From assembly GCA_024276095.1 (NCBI GenBank), contig JAJRXW010000256.1, positions 1-40,198 of the forward strand: a stretch of 40,198 bases of DNA, written 5' to 3'. The position numbers and the translations under genes were made by a program. The DNA is from Gammaproteobacteria bacterium (GTDB lineage Bacteria > Pseudomonadota > Gammaproteobacteria > Steroidobacterales > GCA-2729495). The notes below the pieces were generated by a model. The model was not told the origin of the DNA and made no database searches. It was given only the letters and a program-made list of their open reading frames with translations. How positions within the stretch are numbered: position 1 is the first letter of the stretch; the number at the start of each line of letters is the position of its first letter. Of the stretch, positions 1 through 9,328 are shown piece by piece.

Positions 1-692
1 AGCGGTGTCTGCCCGACAGCTTCGTCATCGACGTAGACGGTTGCACCCGGTGGCGTCGATGAAAACGAAACGTCCGCCCAGGCCGGCGTCAGGCTTACAT
101 CCAGCGTTTGTTCGATATCTTTTCCTTCGATCTGGATGTCCCGGGTAACCGGGAAATATCGCTCCGCGGCAATGCGAACGATGTGCGGGCCGGCGTCAAT
201 ATCATCGATGGTGGTCGGGGAGCGGCCACGGACCACGCCGTCGATCGATATCTCGGCATTGTCCACGGGTGTGGTCGCTACCCGCAGGCGACCGGGCAGT
301 CGCTGCAGGACGAAATCGAACTCCTGGTCCTGATCGGGCCCGACTCGCAGCGTTTCCATGATCGGGAAATAGCCGGGATTGTCGATTTTCAATTGATAGG
401 TTCCACTGCGTACCAGAAACCTGTCGGCCAGCCTGACCTTGACGCCGCCGGACAGCTCGATACTGGCGGTAACAGGCTTCGTGGAGATGTAGACCGATTT
501 TGCCGTCAGCACGAACCAGGCTGCCAGCAACGCCGGCAGAAGAAACACTGCGGCAAGGATGACCCCGGCCCGGATGTGGGTTGTTGCCCGGCGGTCCGTG
601 GTCGAGAGCGGTTCAAACCGTGCCGGTGTGATCACCCGAGGGGTATCCGGGCGCTTCGTTTCTTCCGGTCGATGATCCGTGTCGGCGGGCAT
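1..692 (-). CDS. PEGA-domain membrane protein (C-terminus truncated by window edge)
   Basis: Minus-strand frame open from ATG at 692 to the left edge; reads MPADTDHRPEETKRPDTPRV..., then a TM segment (VILAAVFLLPALLAAWFVL), then repeated PEGA-like blocks (...GTYQLKIDNPGYFPI..., ...DGVVRGRSPTTIDDIDAGPHIVRIAAERYFPV..., ...PPGATVYVDDEAVGQTPL). Start directly follows the stop of the upstream gene. Absent from the ORF track because it is incomplete. Confidence 0.8.
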   Translation of the reverse strand, partial: MPADTDHRPEETKRPDTPRVITPARFEPLSTTDRRATTHIRAGVILAAVFLLPALLAAWFVLTAKSVYISTKPVTASIELSGGVKVRLADRFLVRSGTYQLKIDNPGYFPIMETLRVGPDQDQEFDFVLQRLPGRLRVATTPVDNAEISIDGVVRGRSPTTIDDIDAGPHIVRIAAERYFPVTRDIQIEGKDIEQTLDVSLTPAWADVSFSSTPPGATVYVDDEAVGQTP

Positions 693-2237
693 TCAGCCTC
701 CTATGGGTTCTTCGCATTGGACAACGATCCGGGTGACCTGGTTGCCGGGAGTGACTTCGAATTCGACCCTGACATCCCGGTATCCTTTGCGGGTTCCAAC
801 GGCGACATAGGCGCCTGGTATCAGGGAAATCTCCATATCCATAAATCGTCCCAGCACGCTCTTTCTGTATATTGCGACATTGGTTTTGCCGTCAGACACA
901 ATGTGCACCCGGACCGGTATTCGGGCTTCACGTAATAATGTGGACAGGCTGGAAATCTGTTCCCTGAGCCCGGGGCCGGGGTCGGAAATATTTTCAGCCT
1001 GTTTCTGGAGGTTCAGTGCTTCGGCGTAGACGGCAGCATTGGCCAGCCGCGCGGGATTGGCAATGGTATTCTTCAGCTTTTTGTCGAGGTCTGCACGGAA
1101 AACAGATCTTCGTTTGCCCTGCTGTGCACTGAGCAGGTTTTGATCCAGTGACAGCGCCGCATCGTATTTGTCGATCGCATCGCGCCATTTTTCTTCGCTC
1201 TCAAGTTTTTCGGCGGCGGCAATCAGGCTTTTGATGCGGACCCCGGCGATGCGGTTGCGGGTATCCTGCAGGGCGGTACGGGCCGCCGCATTGTCCGGTT
1301 TCAGTTTTCGCGCTTGGGCGAAAGACTGTTCGGCTTTTTTCAGCCGGCCGTTTTCCAGTGCTTCGTACCCGTTTGACATTGCCAGGTTGAATGTCCGGTC
1401 CTGGAGCAGCCGATCGATTTCCGCGAGTTTCTGCCGGGCGACGGTCGCTTCTCCATCGAGTGCCAGTGCCTGCTCAAAACTTTTCCGGGCTTCCGGTAAC
1501 TGGCCCCGGGTTCGGAACCTGTCGCCCTCGTTGATCAGTGCGACGACCTCATCCAGGTTCCCTGCGCGTTCCAGCCCTTTGCCTGCTGCGGCATCGCCGG
1601 GCATGATGGCGAGCGCAAGGGTGAATGCCTGTGCAGCCTCTGCGGCGCGATTCTCAAGCAGGGCCGCGGCTCCTTTTTGCATGGATTCCTCATACATCGG
1701 CGCGGCACGATCGAGCAGCGACTGGAACGCAGCAAGGGCCTGCCGGTAGAAATCGACAGCCTGCCGGAAGTCATGTGTGCGGTAAGCCGCATCTCCGCTG
1801 TCCGCCAGTGCCATTGCCTGCCGATATTCCTCCGCCGCCCACAGCTCTACGGCGTGTTCCTGGAGCGCCTCATTTTTCTCCAGCATCTGTGCGAGTATTT
1901 CCTGTGAGTCCCTGCGCTGTTGTGCCTGTTGTGCCTGGGACCACGGGGAGACGGCCTGCTGGCGCGGCGTGGCCGGCGTGGAAACTGCGCCGCCCTGACC
2001 GGCCGCGCCTGGTGCGATGGCCTCATCGCCCACAGGCTGCCGGTTTGCGATCCAGCCGGGCAGGACCAGGATGACGATCGCGGCGATGACAAGCAGAATA
2101 ACCCCGAGCGCCACCCAGCGGGAAGCAACGCCTGTTCGCGTTGCTGCGGGCTGTTCATCAGCGGGTTTTCCATGGCTGAGGCTGACATCGGCCGGCGCGA
2201 TCCTGGCGAAATCCTGCTTTTGCTGCTTTGCTGCCAT
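693..2237 (-). CDS. TPR-repeat membrane protein with N-terminal TM helix
   Basis: 514 aa; TM segment WVALGVILLVIAAIVILVLPGWIA; multiple TPR-like helices (AYRTHDFRQAVDFYRQALAAF, KSFEQALALDGEATVARQKLAEI). Confidence 0.8.
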   Translation of the reverse strand: MAAKQQKQDFARIAPADVSLSHGKPADEQPAATRTGVASRWVALGVILLVIAAIVILVLPGWIANRQPVGDEAIAPGAAGQGGAVSTPATPRQQAVSPWSQAQQAQQRRDSQEILAQMLEKNEALQEHAVELWAAEEYRQAMALADSGDAAYRTHDFRQAVDFYRQALAAFQSLLDRAAPMYEESMQKGAAALLENRAAEAAQAFTLALAIMPGDAAAGKGLERAGNLDEVVALINEGDRFRTRGQLPEARKSFEQALALDGEATVARQKLAEIDRLLQDRTFNLAMSNGYEALENGRLKKAEQSFAQARKLKPDNAAARTALQDTRNRIAGVRIKSLIAAAEKLESEEKWRDAIDKYDAALSLDQNLLSAQQGKRRSVFRADLDKKLKNTIANPARLANAAVYAEALNLQKQAENISDPGPGLREQISSLSTLLREARIPVRVHIVSDGKTNVAIYRKSVLGRFMDMEISLIPGAYVAVGTRKGYRDVRVEFEVTPGNQVTRIVVQCEEPIGG

Positions 2238-2347
2238 GGTGGAAGGTCAGGTTTTCCGATGATGGATGAGAGGGGATATTACCGGCAGGATGCACGGCAG
2301 TGCTACATTTGGCCCGGGATGCAGCATCCTCCGCCCGGCGAAATGTA

Positions 2348-3574
2348 TTACGGGCTTTCTCCGGGTGTGGCCTCGATGCCCCCTGTTTCAGCAATATAGA
2401 TCTGCCGCAGGATTTCTTTCCATTGATCGTATTGCTGCTCTACGGTACCCGAAAGCGTCACAGTCTGGTTTTCCAGTTCCACGGTATTGGGCTCGATTGT
2501 CGCATCGAGCGATGCAGCTATTTCGCGGAGTGACTCAACGGCCATTTTCGCTTCACTGCGTCTGCCCAGTCCGCTTTTGATCAATACCGCCCCGGCGCCG
2601 ATACCGATGACCGAGGCGGCGTTGCCGGCAGTCCGTGCCGCCGAGCTGCTGCTGTTGCCGGTTCCAACATCGACCGCTATACCGGCCAGAATCGCCAGCA
2701 CCCCGCCTGCGATACGCCTGTTCGCATCGGCTTTGATCTTGTTGAGTTCTTCCGTGTTCTTGTAACTTTCAAAACGCCACTGGAAGTACGGGTCTTCCAT
2801 TTTTCTGAAATAGGTCTGGTAGTGATTCTGCATGCTGTCGACAAACAGGTAGTCGCGATCGCGAATTTTTTCAATTCGCTTCAGCACCGGATCGTTTTCT
2901 GCCGGCAGGCGCGTGATCGTGTAACGGCCCCGCCTGTCGACTGACAGGTGATCGGAAAAAGCCTCGGGAGAGAACTGCCGCGCAAACTTCAGTTCCGTGA
3001 CCGTGCGGATTCGAGTCGCCTGATCGGGTGTCATCTTTTTTCGATATGCGAGCATATCGTTGGCTATTCGGTTGTAGAGGCTCTGAAAAGGTTCGCTGTC
3101 CTTAATCAGTTTTTTGTCATAGGCGTATTTGCTGGAGTATTGCTTGTATTTTCGCGAGAACCATTGATTGCCGGTCGAATCCTGTACGGTGATACGCAGT
3201 TCCAGAACGGAGCCGTCCGATTCCAGTATTTCCCCGTCTACCCAGACATCCGTTTCGCTTTGCCGGTCTGGAATGATGCGTACCGCGCCCCAGCTGCCGG
3301 TGCTTTGCAGCGTGTCGACAAGAATGCTTGGCATGTACCGCGCCTCGGCCCTGCGTACATGGGGAAATACCTGTTCCTCTTCGACGCCGGGCTCGACACC
3401 CGGGTCAAACAGATTGACGCCGACATCCAGCAGTTGGTCGTCAGACAGCTGCTCCAGCCCCTGGGTAACAATTCTTGTTTCTTCCGTTGTCCTGACGGTC
3501 GCCGAGCTGCAGCCGGCCACGATCAGGGATGCGAGCGCCAGAAGAACCAGGTAGTTGATGCGTTTGTTCTTCAC
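2348..3574 (-). CDS. Uncharacterised lipoprotein (LpoB-like N-terminal region by feel only)
   Basis: ORF track 2348..3616; likely GTG start at 3574 gives MKNKRINYLVLLALASLIVAGC with a lipobox, overlapping the TAG stop of the upstream gene by one base. C-terminal glycine-rich hydrophobic segment. Confidence 0.75.
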   Translation of the reverse strand: MKNKRINYLVLLALASLIVAGCSSATVRTTEETRIVTQGLEQLSDDQLLDVGVNLFDPGVEPGVEEEQVFPHVRRAEARYMPSILVDTLQSTGSWGAVRIIPDRQSETDVWVDGEILESDGSVLELRITVQDSTGNQWFSRKYKQYSSKYAYDKKLIKDSEPFQSLYNRIANDMLAYRKKMTPDQATRIRTVTELKFARQFSPEAFSDHLSVDRRGRYTITRLPAENDPVLKRIEKIRDRDYLFVDSMQNHYQTYFRKMEDPYFQWRFESYKNTEELNKIKADANRRIAGGVLAILAGIAVDVGTGNSSSSAARTAGNAASVIGIGAGAVLIKSGLGRRSEAKMAVESLREIAASLDATIEPNTVELENQTVTLSGTVEQQYDQWKEILRQIYIAETGGIEATPGESP

Positions 3575-4716
3575 TATTTGACATCCAGCCCTGTGTATTT
3601 CCGGTATTCGTTCCACAGCTTCCTGCGCAAGACCGGATCTTTCTCCATCATCGCAGCTTCGCGCAATTGCCGGGCGACGACATCGTCGTTGTCACCGCGG
3701 GGAATATCCGCCGGCGTGGCCTGTGCGGCAATCCTGGGTTCGCCCTCACTCTGACGCCCGCCGGGAACAGGGGCATCGGGCATGCCGCCGCCTCCGCCCG
3801 ACCGGGTTCCGCCGCCATCGGTAGTTCCGGGCGGCATCGAGGCAGCCACCGATGGCGTACCGCCCATCGGCCCGCCCATGCCTGAATCGCCCATGTCGTC
3901 CTGCTGGTCACCGATACCGCCGGGGCTGCCGTTTTCCTCCGTAGCGCTGCGCTCGCGTTCGCCCAGCAATACACCGTCAAAGCCGGCAAGCTGCTCGTTC
4001 AGCTGTCGATCCAGCATGGCCACGCGCTCGGCTTCGGTGACCGCCGATTGCCCGTTATCGCCGCTCATGGCGCCGCCGCTTTGCGGGCTCGATTCCGCCG
4101 CTGCCTGCTGTTGTCCTGCCTCGCCGGAGTTCGATCCCGGCTTGCCTGAAGGGGACCGGGATGCGGCGGCAGCCCCGTCTCCCCGGGCCGGGGTTCCCGG
4201 TTGTCCGGACGCAGCCGAAGCCGGCGACTGGCTTCCCGGTTGGGATGCGCCTGCCGCTGACGGCTGACCAGCCTGGTTCTGGCCCTGGCCCTGATTCTGA
4301 CCCTGACCTTGGCCCTGGGATTGGGTTCGGGCCTGGGCCTGCGGCTGCTGCCCGGACTGATTTCGGGCCTGGTTTTGCGCTTGACTCCGGGGCAGGCCCT
4401 GGGATGGGCTTTGAGACTGACTCCGGGCCTGGCCCTGGGCCTGACTCTGACTTTGTGACTGACTACTCTGGGACTGGCTCTGAGACTGACTCTGAGACTT
4501 GCTCTGGCTTTGTGACTGGCTCTGAGATTGACTCTGAGACTTACTCTGGCTCTGGCTCTGGCTCTGGCTTTTGGGCTGGCTCTGGGATGGAGGCTGTGAC
4601 GAGGGCGGCGGCACCGAAGACGCGGGGGGCCTGGGCGGTGTCGTCTGGCATCCCGACAACAGCGCCAGGATGATGCCCGCGAAGCCAGCCCGGATGATCG
4701 TATTACCTGCGTTCAT
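3574..4716 (-). CDS. Lipoprotein with long Ser-Gln repeat region
   Basis: 380 aa; signal GFAGIILALLSGC; low-complexity (SQ)n/(GQ)n tract of about 107 residues; non-repetitive acidic C-terminus ending MMEKDPVLRRKLWNEYRKYTGLDVK. Confidence 0.8.
   Translation of the reverse strand: MNAGNTIIRAGFAGIILALLSGCQTTPPRPPASSVPPPSSQPPSQSQPKSQSQSQSQSKSQSQSQSQSQSQSKSQSQSQSQSQSSQSQSQSQAQGQARSQSQSPSQGLPRSQAQNQARNQSGQQPQAQARTQSQGQGQGQNQGQGQNQAGQPSAAGASQPGSQSPASAASGQPGTPARGDGAAAASRSPSGKPGSNSGEAGQQQAAAESSPQSGGAMSGDNGQSAVTEAERVAMLDRQLNEQLAGFDGVLLGERERSATEENGSPGGIGDQQDDMGDSGMGGPMGGTPSVAASMPPGTTDGGGTRSGGGGGMPDAPVPGGRQSEGEPRIAAQATPADIPRGDNDDVVARQLREAAMMEKDPVLRRKLWNEYRKYTGLDVK
4267..4587 (-). repeat. Imperfect hexanucleotide-type coding repeat encoding Ser-Gln / Gly-Gln
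   Basis: Visible tctggctctgagactgactctgagactt... 6-base periodicity on the + strand; translates as SQSQSQSKSQSQ... (aa 44-150). Confidence 0.85.
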
Positions 4717-6019
4717 TGTTCCACCTTACTCTCGGAAACCATACATTGGATGGGTACTTCAGGCTGACGCTTTTGGCCGAGACCGGAATACCGTCTTTCA
4801 GGCGTGGCCGGAACCGGTCTCTCCTGATGGATCGCATAGCTTGATGCCGAACGGAATCGTCGTCAACCGGCCTGGATTCGATGATGCGAATATTCCTTGC
4901 TTTGCCCGCCCGTGACAAATCGACTTCTGCAACCACATAGTCGCGATATTCTTCCGTGCCTGCCTGATCGGGCGAGGGAAGGGCCAGGTTGTGAAATGCA
5001 GGCAGCCTGACAGGCTGGCTGAATATACGGTTGATCGATTCCCTGTCCATCCCGTTTTCCAGCAATATGTCAAAGGCTGCCTGGTAGGTTCGTGAAGCGG
5101 TATTTCTCTTGCCAAACAGCAGGTACCAGTCTCCAAGATGGGTCATCGCCAGCGCATAGGACTCGCGGGACAGCTCAGGGTTATCGGCATACGTCGAAAC
5201 GATCCGCACCAGCGCGTTTTTCCCGTTGGCGTAGCTGCGATTGATCTGTTTAAGATCTTCCACTTCTCCAGGCGGCAGATCGTGCTTGAGGCCGGCTGCC
5301 TGCAGGCCGGATTGAACATTCGACAGATCTTCGATATCTCCGGCATAAGTCGCGATCCGGTAGTTGATCTGGGCGATTCGCCGCAAAGCGCCGATCAGCA
5401 GTTCGTCGGTGGCTTCCGGAGTGGCGTCGATGATATTGACCGCTTTTTTGTACAGTCCATATGCTGTGAGCAGGCGCAGATACGAGGACGGGCTCGGGTC
5501 AAGGGCATTTGCCGTGAGCTGCCATTGCCCCATTCGCTCCAGTACCGGGAGCAGCTGGATGCTGTTGGTGCCGACGTTGCGCCTGTGGATCCAGTAAAGT
5601 TGGGCGAAGTACTGATCTACGCTTTCCCAGTCCTCCATTAATTTCCCCTGGGCAATCAGCTGCTCCAGGATCGGTAACTGCGCGAGACTTTCCAGTCCAT
5701 CGTTAATTCTGGTGACATGCAGCGACCGGCCAAAGGCATCTGCGGCCAGTTGTTGTTGCCCTGCGGCACGCAAGGCCAGGCCCAGGCCCAGCAACTCCTC
5801 GGCCAGCCGCTGGTCGTAGACGCCGCGTTCTGATTCGTAGTTGCTGATGATTTGCCGATACAGTGCGATGGTCTCGGCTGTTTCGGTGCCATCCGGTTCA
5901 GGTTGCGGACTGCTGCCCGGATCCGCGATGCCGGGTTCGATGTCAGCCTCGGGTGCCTGTGCCGCAACAGGCGATGCAGACAGAAGGAGTAACGGCAGTA
6001 TCGAAAGCAACATTGTCAT
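4703..6019 (-). CDS. Exported TPR-like protein with TonB C-terminal-like domain
   Basis: 438 aa; signal MTMLLSILPLLLLSASPVAAQA; C-terminus VVAEVDLSRAGKARNIRIIESRPVDDDSVRHQAMRSIRRDRFRPRLKDGIPV resembles TonB C-terminal domains; start overlaps the downstream gene boundary (4703-4716). Confidence 0.75.
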   Translation of the reverse strand: MTMLLSILPLLLLSASPVAAQAPEADIEPGIADPGSSPQPEPDGTETAETIALYRQIISNYESERGVYDQRLAEELLGLGLALRAAGQQQLAADAFGRSLHVTRINDGLESLAQLPILEQLIAQGKLMEDWESVDQYFAQLYWIHRRNVGTNSIQLLPVLERMGQWQLTANALDPSPSSYLRLLTAYGLYKKAVNIIDATPEATDELLIGALRRIAQINYRIATYAGDIEDLSNVQSGLQAAGLKHDLPPGEVEDLKQINRSYANGKNALVRIVSTYADNPELSRESYALAMTHLGDWYLLFGKRNTASRTYQAAFDILLENGMDRESINRIFSQPVRLPAFHNLALPSPDQAGTEEYRDYVVAEVDLSRAGKARNIRIIESRPVDDDSVRHQAMRSIRRDRFRPRLKDGIPVSAKSVSLKYPSNVWFPRVRWNNERR

Positions 6020-6127
6020 AGGAAACCCTGCGGTAACAGCCAGACCGTATCACAGGGTTTGACCGGATGTTCGCTGCAATGTTCCTGCCTGGCGGAGCGA
6101 AGACCGGGGCTAAGACGGGGCAAAGAA

Positions 6128-6931
6128 CTAGGGTCTGCAGTTCGGCTGTTTTCCTGCTTCCCTTGCCGCGTTGTAGCGCGGCAGGGCCTCGACCCATAGG
6201 CCGATCAAATCCAGCTGCCGGGAATCGGGGGACGGATGCGTGGACATGAATTGCGCGGGCTGTGAGTTCCCGGTTTTTTCCATATTGGTCCACAACTGGA
6301 CACTTTGCCGCGGGTCGAATCCCGCATCGGCCATATACATGAGTCCGACGGCATCCGCTTCGCTTTCCTGCTTGCGCCCATAGGGCAGGCTCAGTCCCAG
6401 CATGGCGCCCATCTGCAACAGATCGGCCGTTCCCTGTCCGCCGCCCAGGGCCACGCTCGCGCCGACGACACCAAGCTGGGTCGTGGCCTCTCTGTTCACT
6501 CGTTCAAGTGCATGATGCTCCGTGACATGGGCCACTTCATGTCCGATCACGGCGGCGAGCTGATCCTGATTCTCGGCGACATTAAGAATGCCTGTAAAAA
6601 CACCGATATGTCCCCCCGGCATCGCAAATGCATTGACCTGGGGGGAGTCGAAAACCACCACCTCCCATTCCCGGTTTGCATAGCTGGCGGGCAGGGTAGC
6701 GATGATTGCGTCGGCGATACAGTTGACGTAGCGATTGACCAGCACATCGTTCGAAACAGGCGTAGCCGTGCGCAATTGATCGAACTGCAGCTCAGACTCT
6801 TTCTCCAGTTTGGCTTCACTGTATATGGGCAGGCTGCATCCGCCCAGGGCGCTCAGCAGCAATACCATGCAAATAATTCGGAATGGATATGGAACAGTCA
6901 TGCCGGCCAGATTCCTGCAAAGTGGTTTCAT
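6128..6931 (-). CDS. M48 family zinc metalloprotease, lipoprotein
   Basis: HEVAHVTEHH (HExxH) and ESEADAVGLMYM motif; signal FRIICMVLLLSALGGCS. ORF track extends to 7057 but that part runs into the inverted repeat; start at 6931 or 6901 preferred. Confidence 0.88.
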   Translation of the reverse strand: MKPLCRNLAGMTVPYPFRIICMVLLLSALGGCSLPIYSEAKLEKESELQFDQLRTATPVSNDVLVNRYVNCIADAIIATLPASYANREWEVVVFDSPQVNAFAMPGGHIGVFTGILNVAENQDQLAAVIGHEVAHVTEHHALERVNREATTQLGVVGASVALGGGQGTADLLQMGAMLGLSLPYGRKQESEADAVGLMYMADAGFDPRQSVQLWTNMEKTGNSQPAQFMSTHPSPDSRQLDLIGLWVEALPRYNAAREAGKQPNCRP

Positions 6932-6965
6932 GCGGCTATTATACCCTCTCTCCAAGCCTGTCGAA

Positions 6966-7099
6966 GGCCGGGGGCACGCGGGGTGTCGGGTTGCTCGTTC
7001 CGGGACCCGCCGTGAACCCGTCCATGGGGGCTTGCGTCCCGCGTCCATGCGGGACACAGTCCCGGAACGAGCAACCCGACACCCCGCGTGCCCCCGGCC
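6966..7099. repeat. REP/MITE-like element: 41-bp perfect inverted repeats flanking an inner hairpin
   Basis: 6966-7006 ggccgggggcacgcggggtgtcgggttgctcgttccgggac is the exact reverse complement of 7059-7099; the inner 52-nt loop contains a second stem gtcccgc/gcgggac. Confidence 0.92.
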
Positions 7100-7150
7100 T
7101 GCCCGAAACAGGCTCCTGAATACCGCGTACCGCGGCAGGGGTTCGCTGTA

Positions 7151-8347
7151 TTACCGGTGGTCCGGCACTTGGATGGAAAACGCGACCAGGCTCGCGACGC
7201 TCAGCAGGGCGGCACCGGCAATCATGGGGGCATTGGGTTGCAGCCGGTACAAAGCCGTGCCCGCAATCGGCCCGAGTATGACCCCTACGGTATTGGCCGC
7301 ACTGAGGTAGCCTGCCGCGGTGCCTTGCTGATGGGGTTCGACGCACAGGCTGGCACTGCCGTTGATTCCGGGGCTGGCACAGGCAAACGACACACCAAGC
7401 ACCATGAACCCGAACATCAGCATTGGCGCCGAAGTTGACCAGGCCATGATCAGTAGGGCGACGACAAACGCCGGGGCGCACAGCCGCAGCAGGATTTTCG
7501 GAGCAATATGCCACACCTGCAGCACGAAAGACTGCAGGACGATGATGACACCTGACATGAGCATCAGGGCCAGGCTGGCGGTACGGATGACGGCTGCCTG
7601 ATCGGATATTCCGAGGCGGTCCTGAATATAGAATGCAGTGATGAACTGCAGGGAGATAAATACCAGGAAGAAACATATCCAGACAAAGATAAACGGCCTG
7701 AGCACCGGATCGGTGATCTTCAGGTCGGGCGGTTTTCGCCTGCCCTCGTGACGCGGTGGCTCAGGCAGGAAGAACAGTGCCCACAACGCACCGGCAAAAG
7801 CGAGTGCGGCCGCCGCGTACATCGGGAACAGAATACCTACGAAGGCCAGCGTGCCACCTATCACGGGGCCGAGTACCGAGCCGAGACTGTTGGCCGCTCC
7901 CATCCTGGCCAGGCCGCGGGAGCGGGTGCGTACGCTGGTTACATCGGCGATGTAGCCGACCACGGAAGGATAGATGCCCGATACCGTCAGGCCATAGATG
8001 GAGCGCGCGGTGATCAGCAGCACGATCAGCCAGGCGGTCGAATACAATCCGTTGATCGCACCCTGGATACTCAGTGCCACCAGCGTGGTGCCCAGGGCGC
8101 TGCCGAAAAGGCCGATGACGAATACCGGTTTTCTGCCCAGCACATCGCTTTTCCGTCCCCAGAAAGGAGCGCCGATCAGCAGGCTGAGATTGGCGACAGA
8201 GAAAACCATGCCGAACTGCAGCTCGGTCAGGCCTACGCTGCGTGCCAGGGGTGCGACGATAATAAATACCAGCGACTGCCCGATGGCGTACAGGGCCATC
8301 CCGGAAATCAGGATGAATTGTCCGCCGAGTTTTTCCGGTTCTTTCAT
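7151..8347 (-). CDS. MFS transporter (drug-resistance-like)
   Basis: 398 aa, multiple TM helices; GAPFWGRKSDVLGRKPVFVIG matches the MFS loop 2-3 motif. Confidence 0.88.
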   Translation of the reverse strand: MKEPEKLGGQFILISGMALYAIGQSLVFIIVAPLARSVGLTELQFGMVFSVANLSLLIGAPFWGRKSDVLGRKPVFVIGLFGSALGTTLVALSIQGAINGLYSTAWLIVLLITARSIYGLTVSGIYPSVVGYIADVTSVRTRSRGLARMGAANSLGSVLGPVIGGTLAFVGILFPMYAAAALAFAGALWALFFLPEPPRHEGRRKPPDLKITDPVLRPFIFVWICFFLVFISLQFITAFYIQDRLGISDQAAVIRTASLALMLMSGVIIVLQSFVLQVWHIAPKILLRLCAPAFVVALLIMAWSTSAPMLMFGFMVLGVSFACASPGINGSASLCVEPHQQGTAAGYLSAANTVGVILGPIAGTALYRLQPNAPMIAGAALLSVASLVAFSIQVPDHR

Positions 8348-8503
8348 GACGCACGGATGTTCGCACGGTGCTGCAGCTGCTGCACGGGTCGTTTCGTCCG
8401 GTGACCATTTTGCTGTTCACGCTGTAGTTGATGCGAAACGCTGCGGTGAACCTGGTCCTTTCATCAGGCACACTGTCGATCGTCAGTGGATGAGGGACGG
8501 CAG

Positions 8504-9301
8504 ATGAATATCGTAATCACCGGCAGCACACAGGGTATCGGGCTGGGTATGGCCAGGGAATTCCTCGCCAGGGGTCATGACATGATGATATCGAGCCGGC
8601 GCGCCGATGCCGTTGCCGATACGGTCACCCGCCTGCGCAGGGATTTTCCCGGTCGCACAATAGCCGGCTGGGCCTGTGACGTTTCTGAGTACGCGCAGGT
8701 TCAGGCGCTGTGGGAACAGGCACTGCTGTCGCTGGGTACCGTGGATATCTGGGTCAACAATGCCGGCAGGGATGGCGCGAAAATGCCGTTTTTTGCCATT
8801 CCTGCCGAGGACATGATTCTGACGGTTAAAACCAACCTGATCGGCCTGATGATGTGCAATAAGGTCGTCATTCCCGGCATGTACCGGCAGGGAAGCGGCT
8901 GGATCTTCAACATGGAAGGGTTTGGCAGCAACGGCATGGTGCGCCCGACAGCCAGCGTTTACGGAACGACCAAGTATGCGCTTCGCTATTTTACCAGGGC
9001 GGTATCCGCGGAGCTCGAGGGAACCCCCGTCAAGATGGGCTATCTCAGTCCCGGGATGGTGCTGACCGATATGCTGGTGCCGCCGCCGGAAGAGCGTGGA
9101 GAAAGATGGCAGCAGACCAGGAAATTTCTGAATATCATGGCCGATACGGTCGAGACGGTGACGCCTTTTCTGGTCGACGGAATGCTCAAGGCGGAACGGA
9201 ACGGCGCTGCAGTACGCTGGCTCACGCGGGGTAAAATTGCCTGGCGATTTTTCTCAGCCCGGTTTTGCAAACGCGACATTCTCACGCCGCTCGGCCTGTA
9301 G
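8504..9301 (+). CDS. SDR family oxidoreductase
   Basis: MNIVITGSTQGIGLGMAREF (TGxxxGIG), NNAG, YGTTKYAL (YxxxK). Confidence 0.9.
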   Translation: MNIVITGSTQGIGLGMAREFLARGHDMMISSRRADAVADTVTRLRRDFPGRTIAGWACDVSEYAQVQALWEQALLSLGTVDIWVNNAGRDGAKMPFFAIPAEDMILTVKTNLIGLMMCNKVVIPGMYRQGSGWIFNMEGFGSNGMVRPTASVYGTTKYALRYFTRAVSAELEGTPVKMGYLSPGMVLTDMLVPPPEERGERWQQTRKFLNIMADTVETVTPFLVDGMLKAERNGAAVRWLTRGKIAWRFFSARFCKRDILTPLGL

Positions 9302-9328
9302 GACTTTCGTTCCTTTACCGGGCATTCT

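Noticed and set aside
108-935. 275-aa plus-strand ORF
   Set aside because: Antisense to the PEGA and TPR genes, which have coherent domains and overlapping operon-style boundaries.
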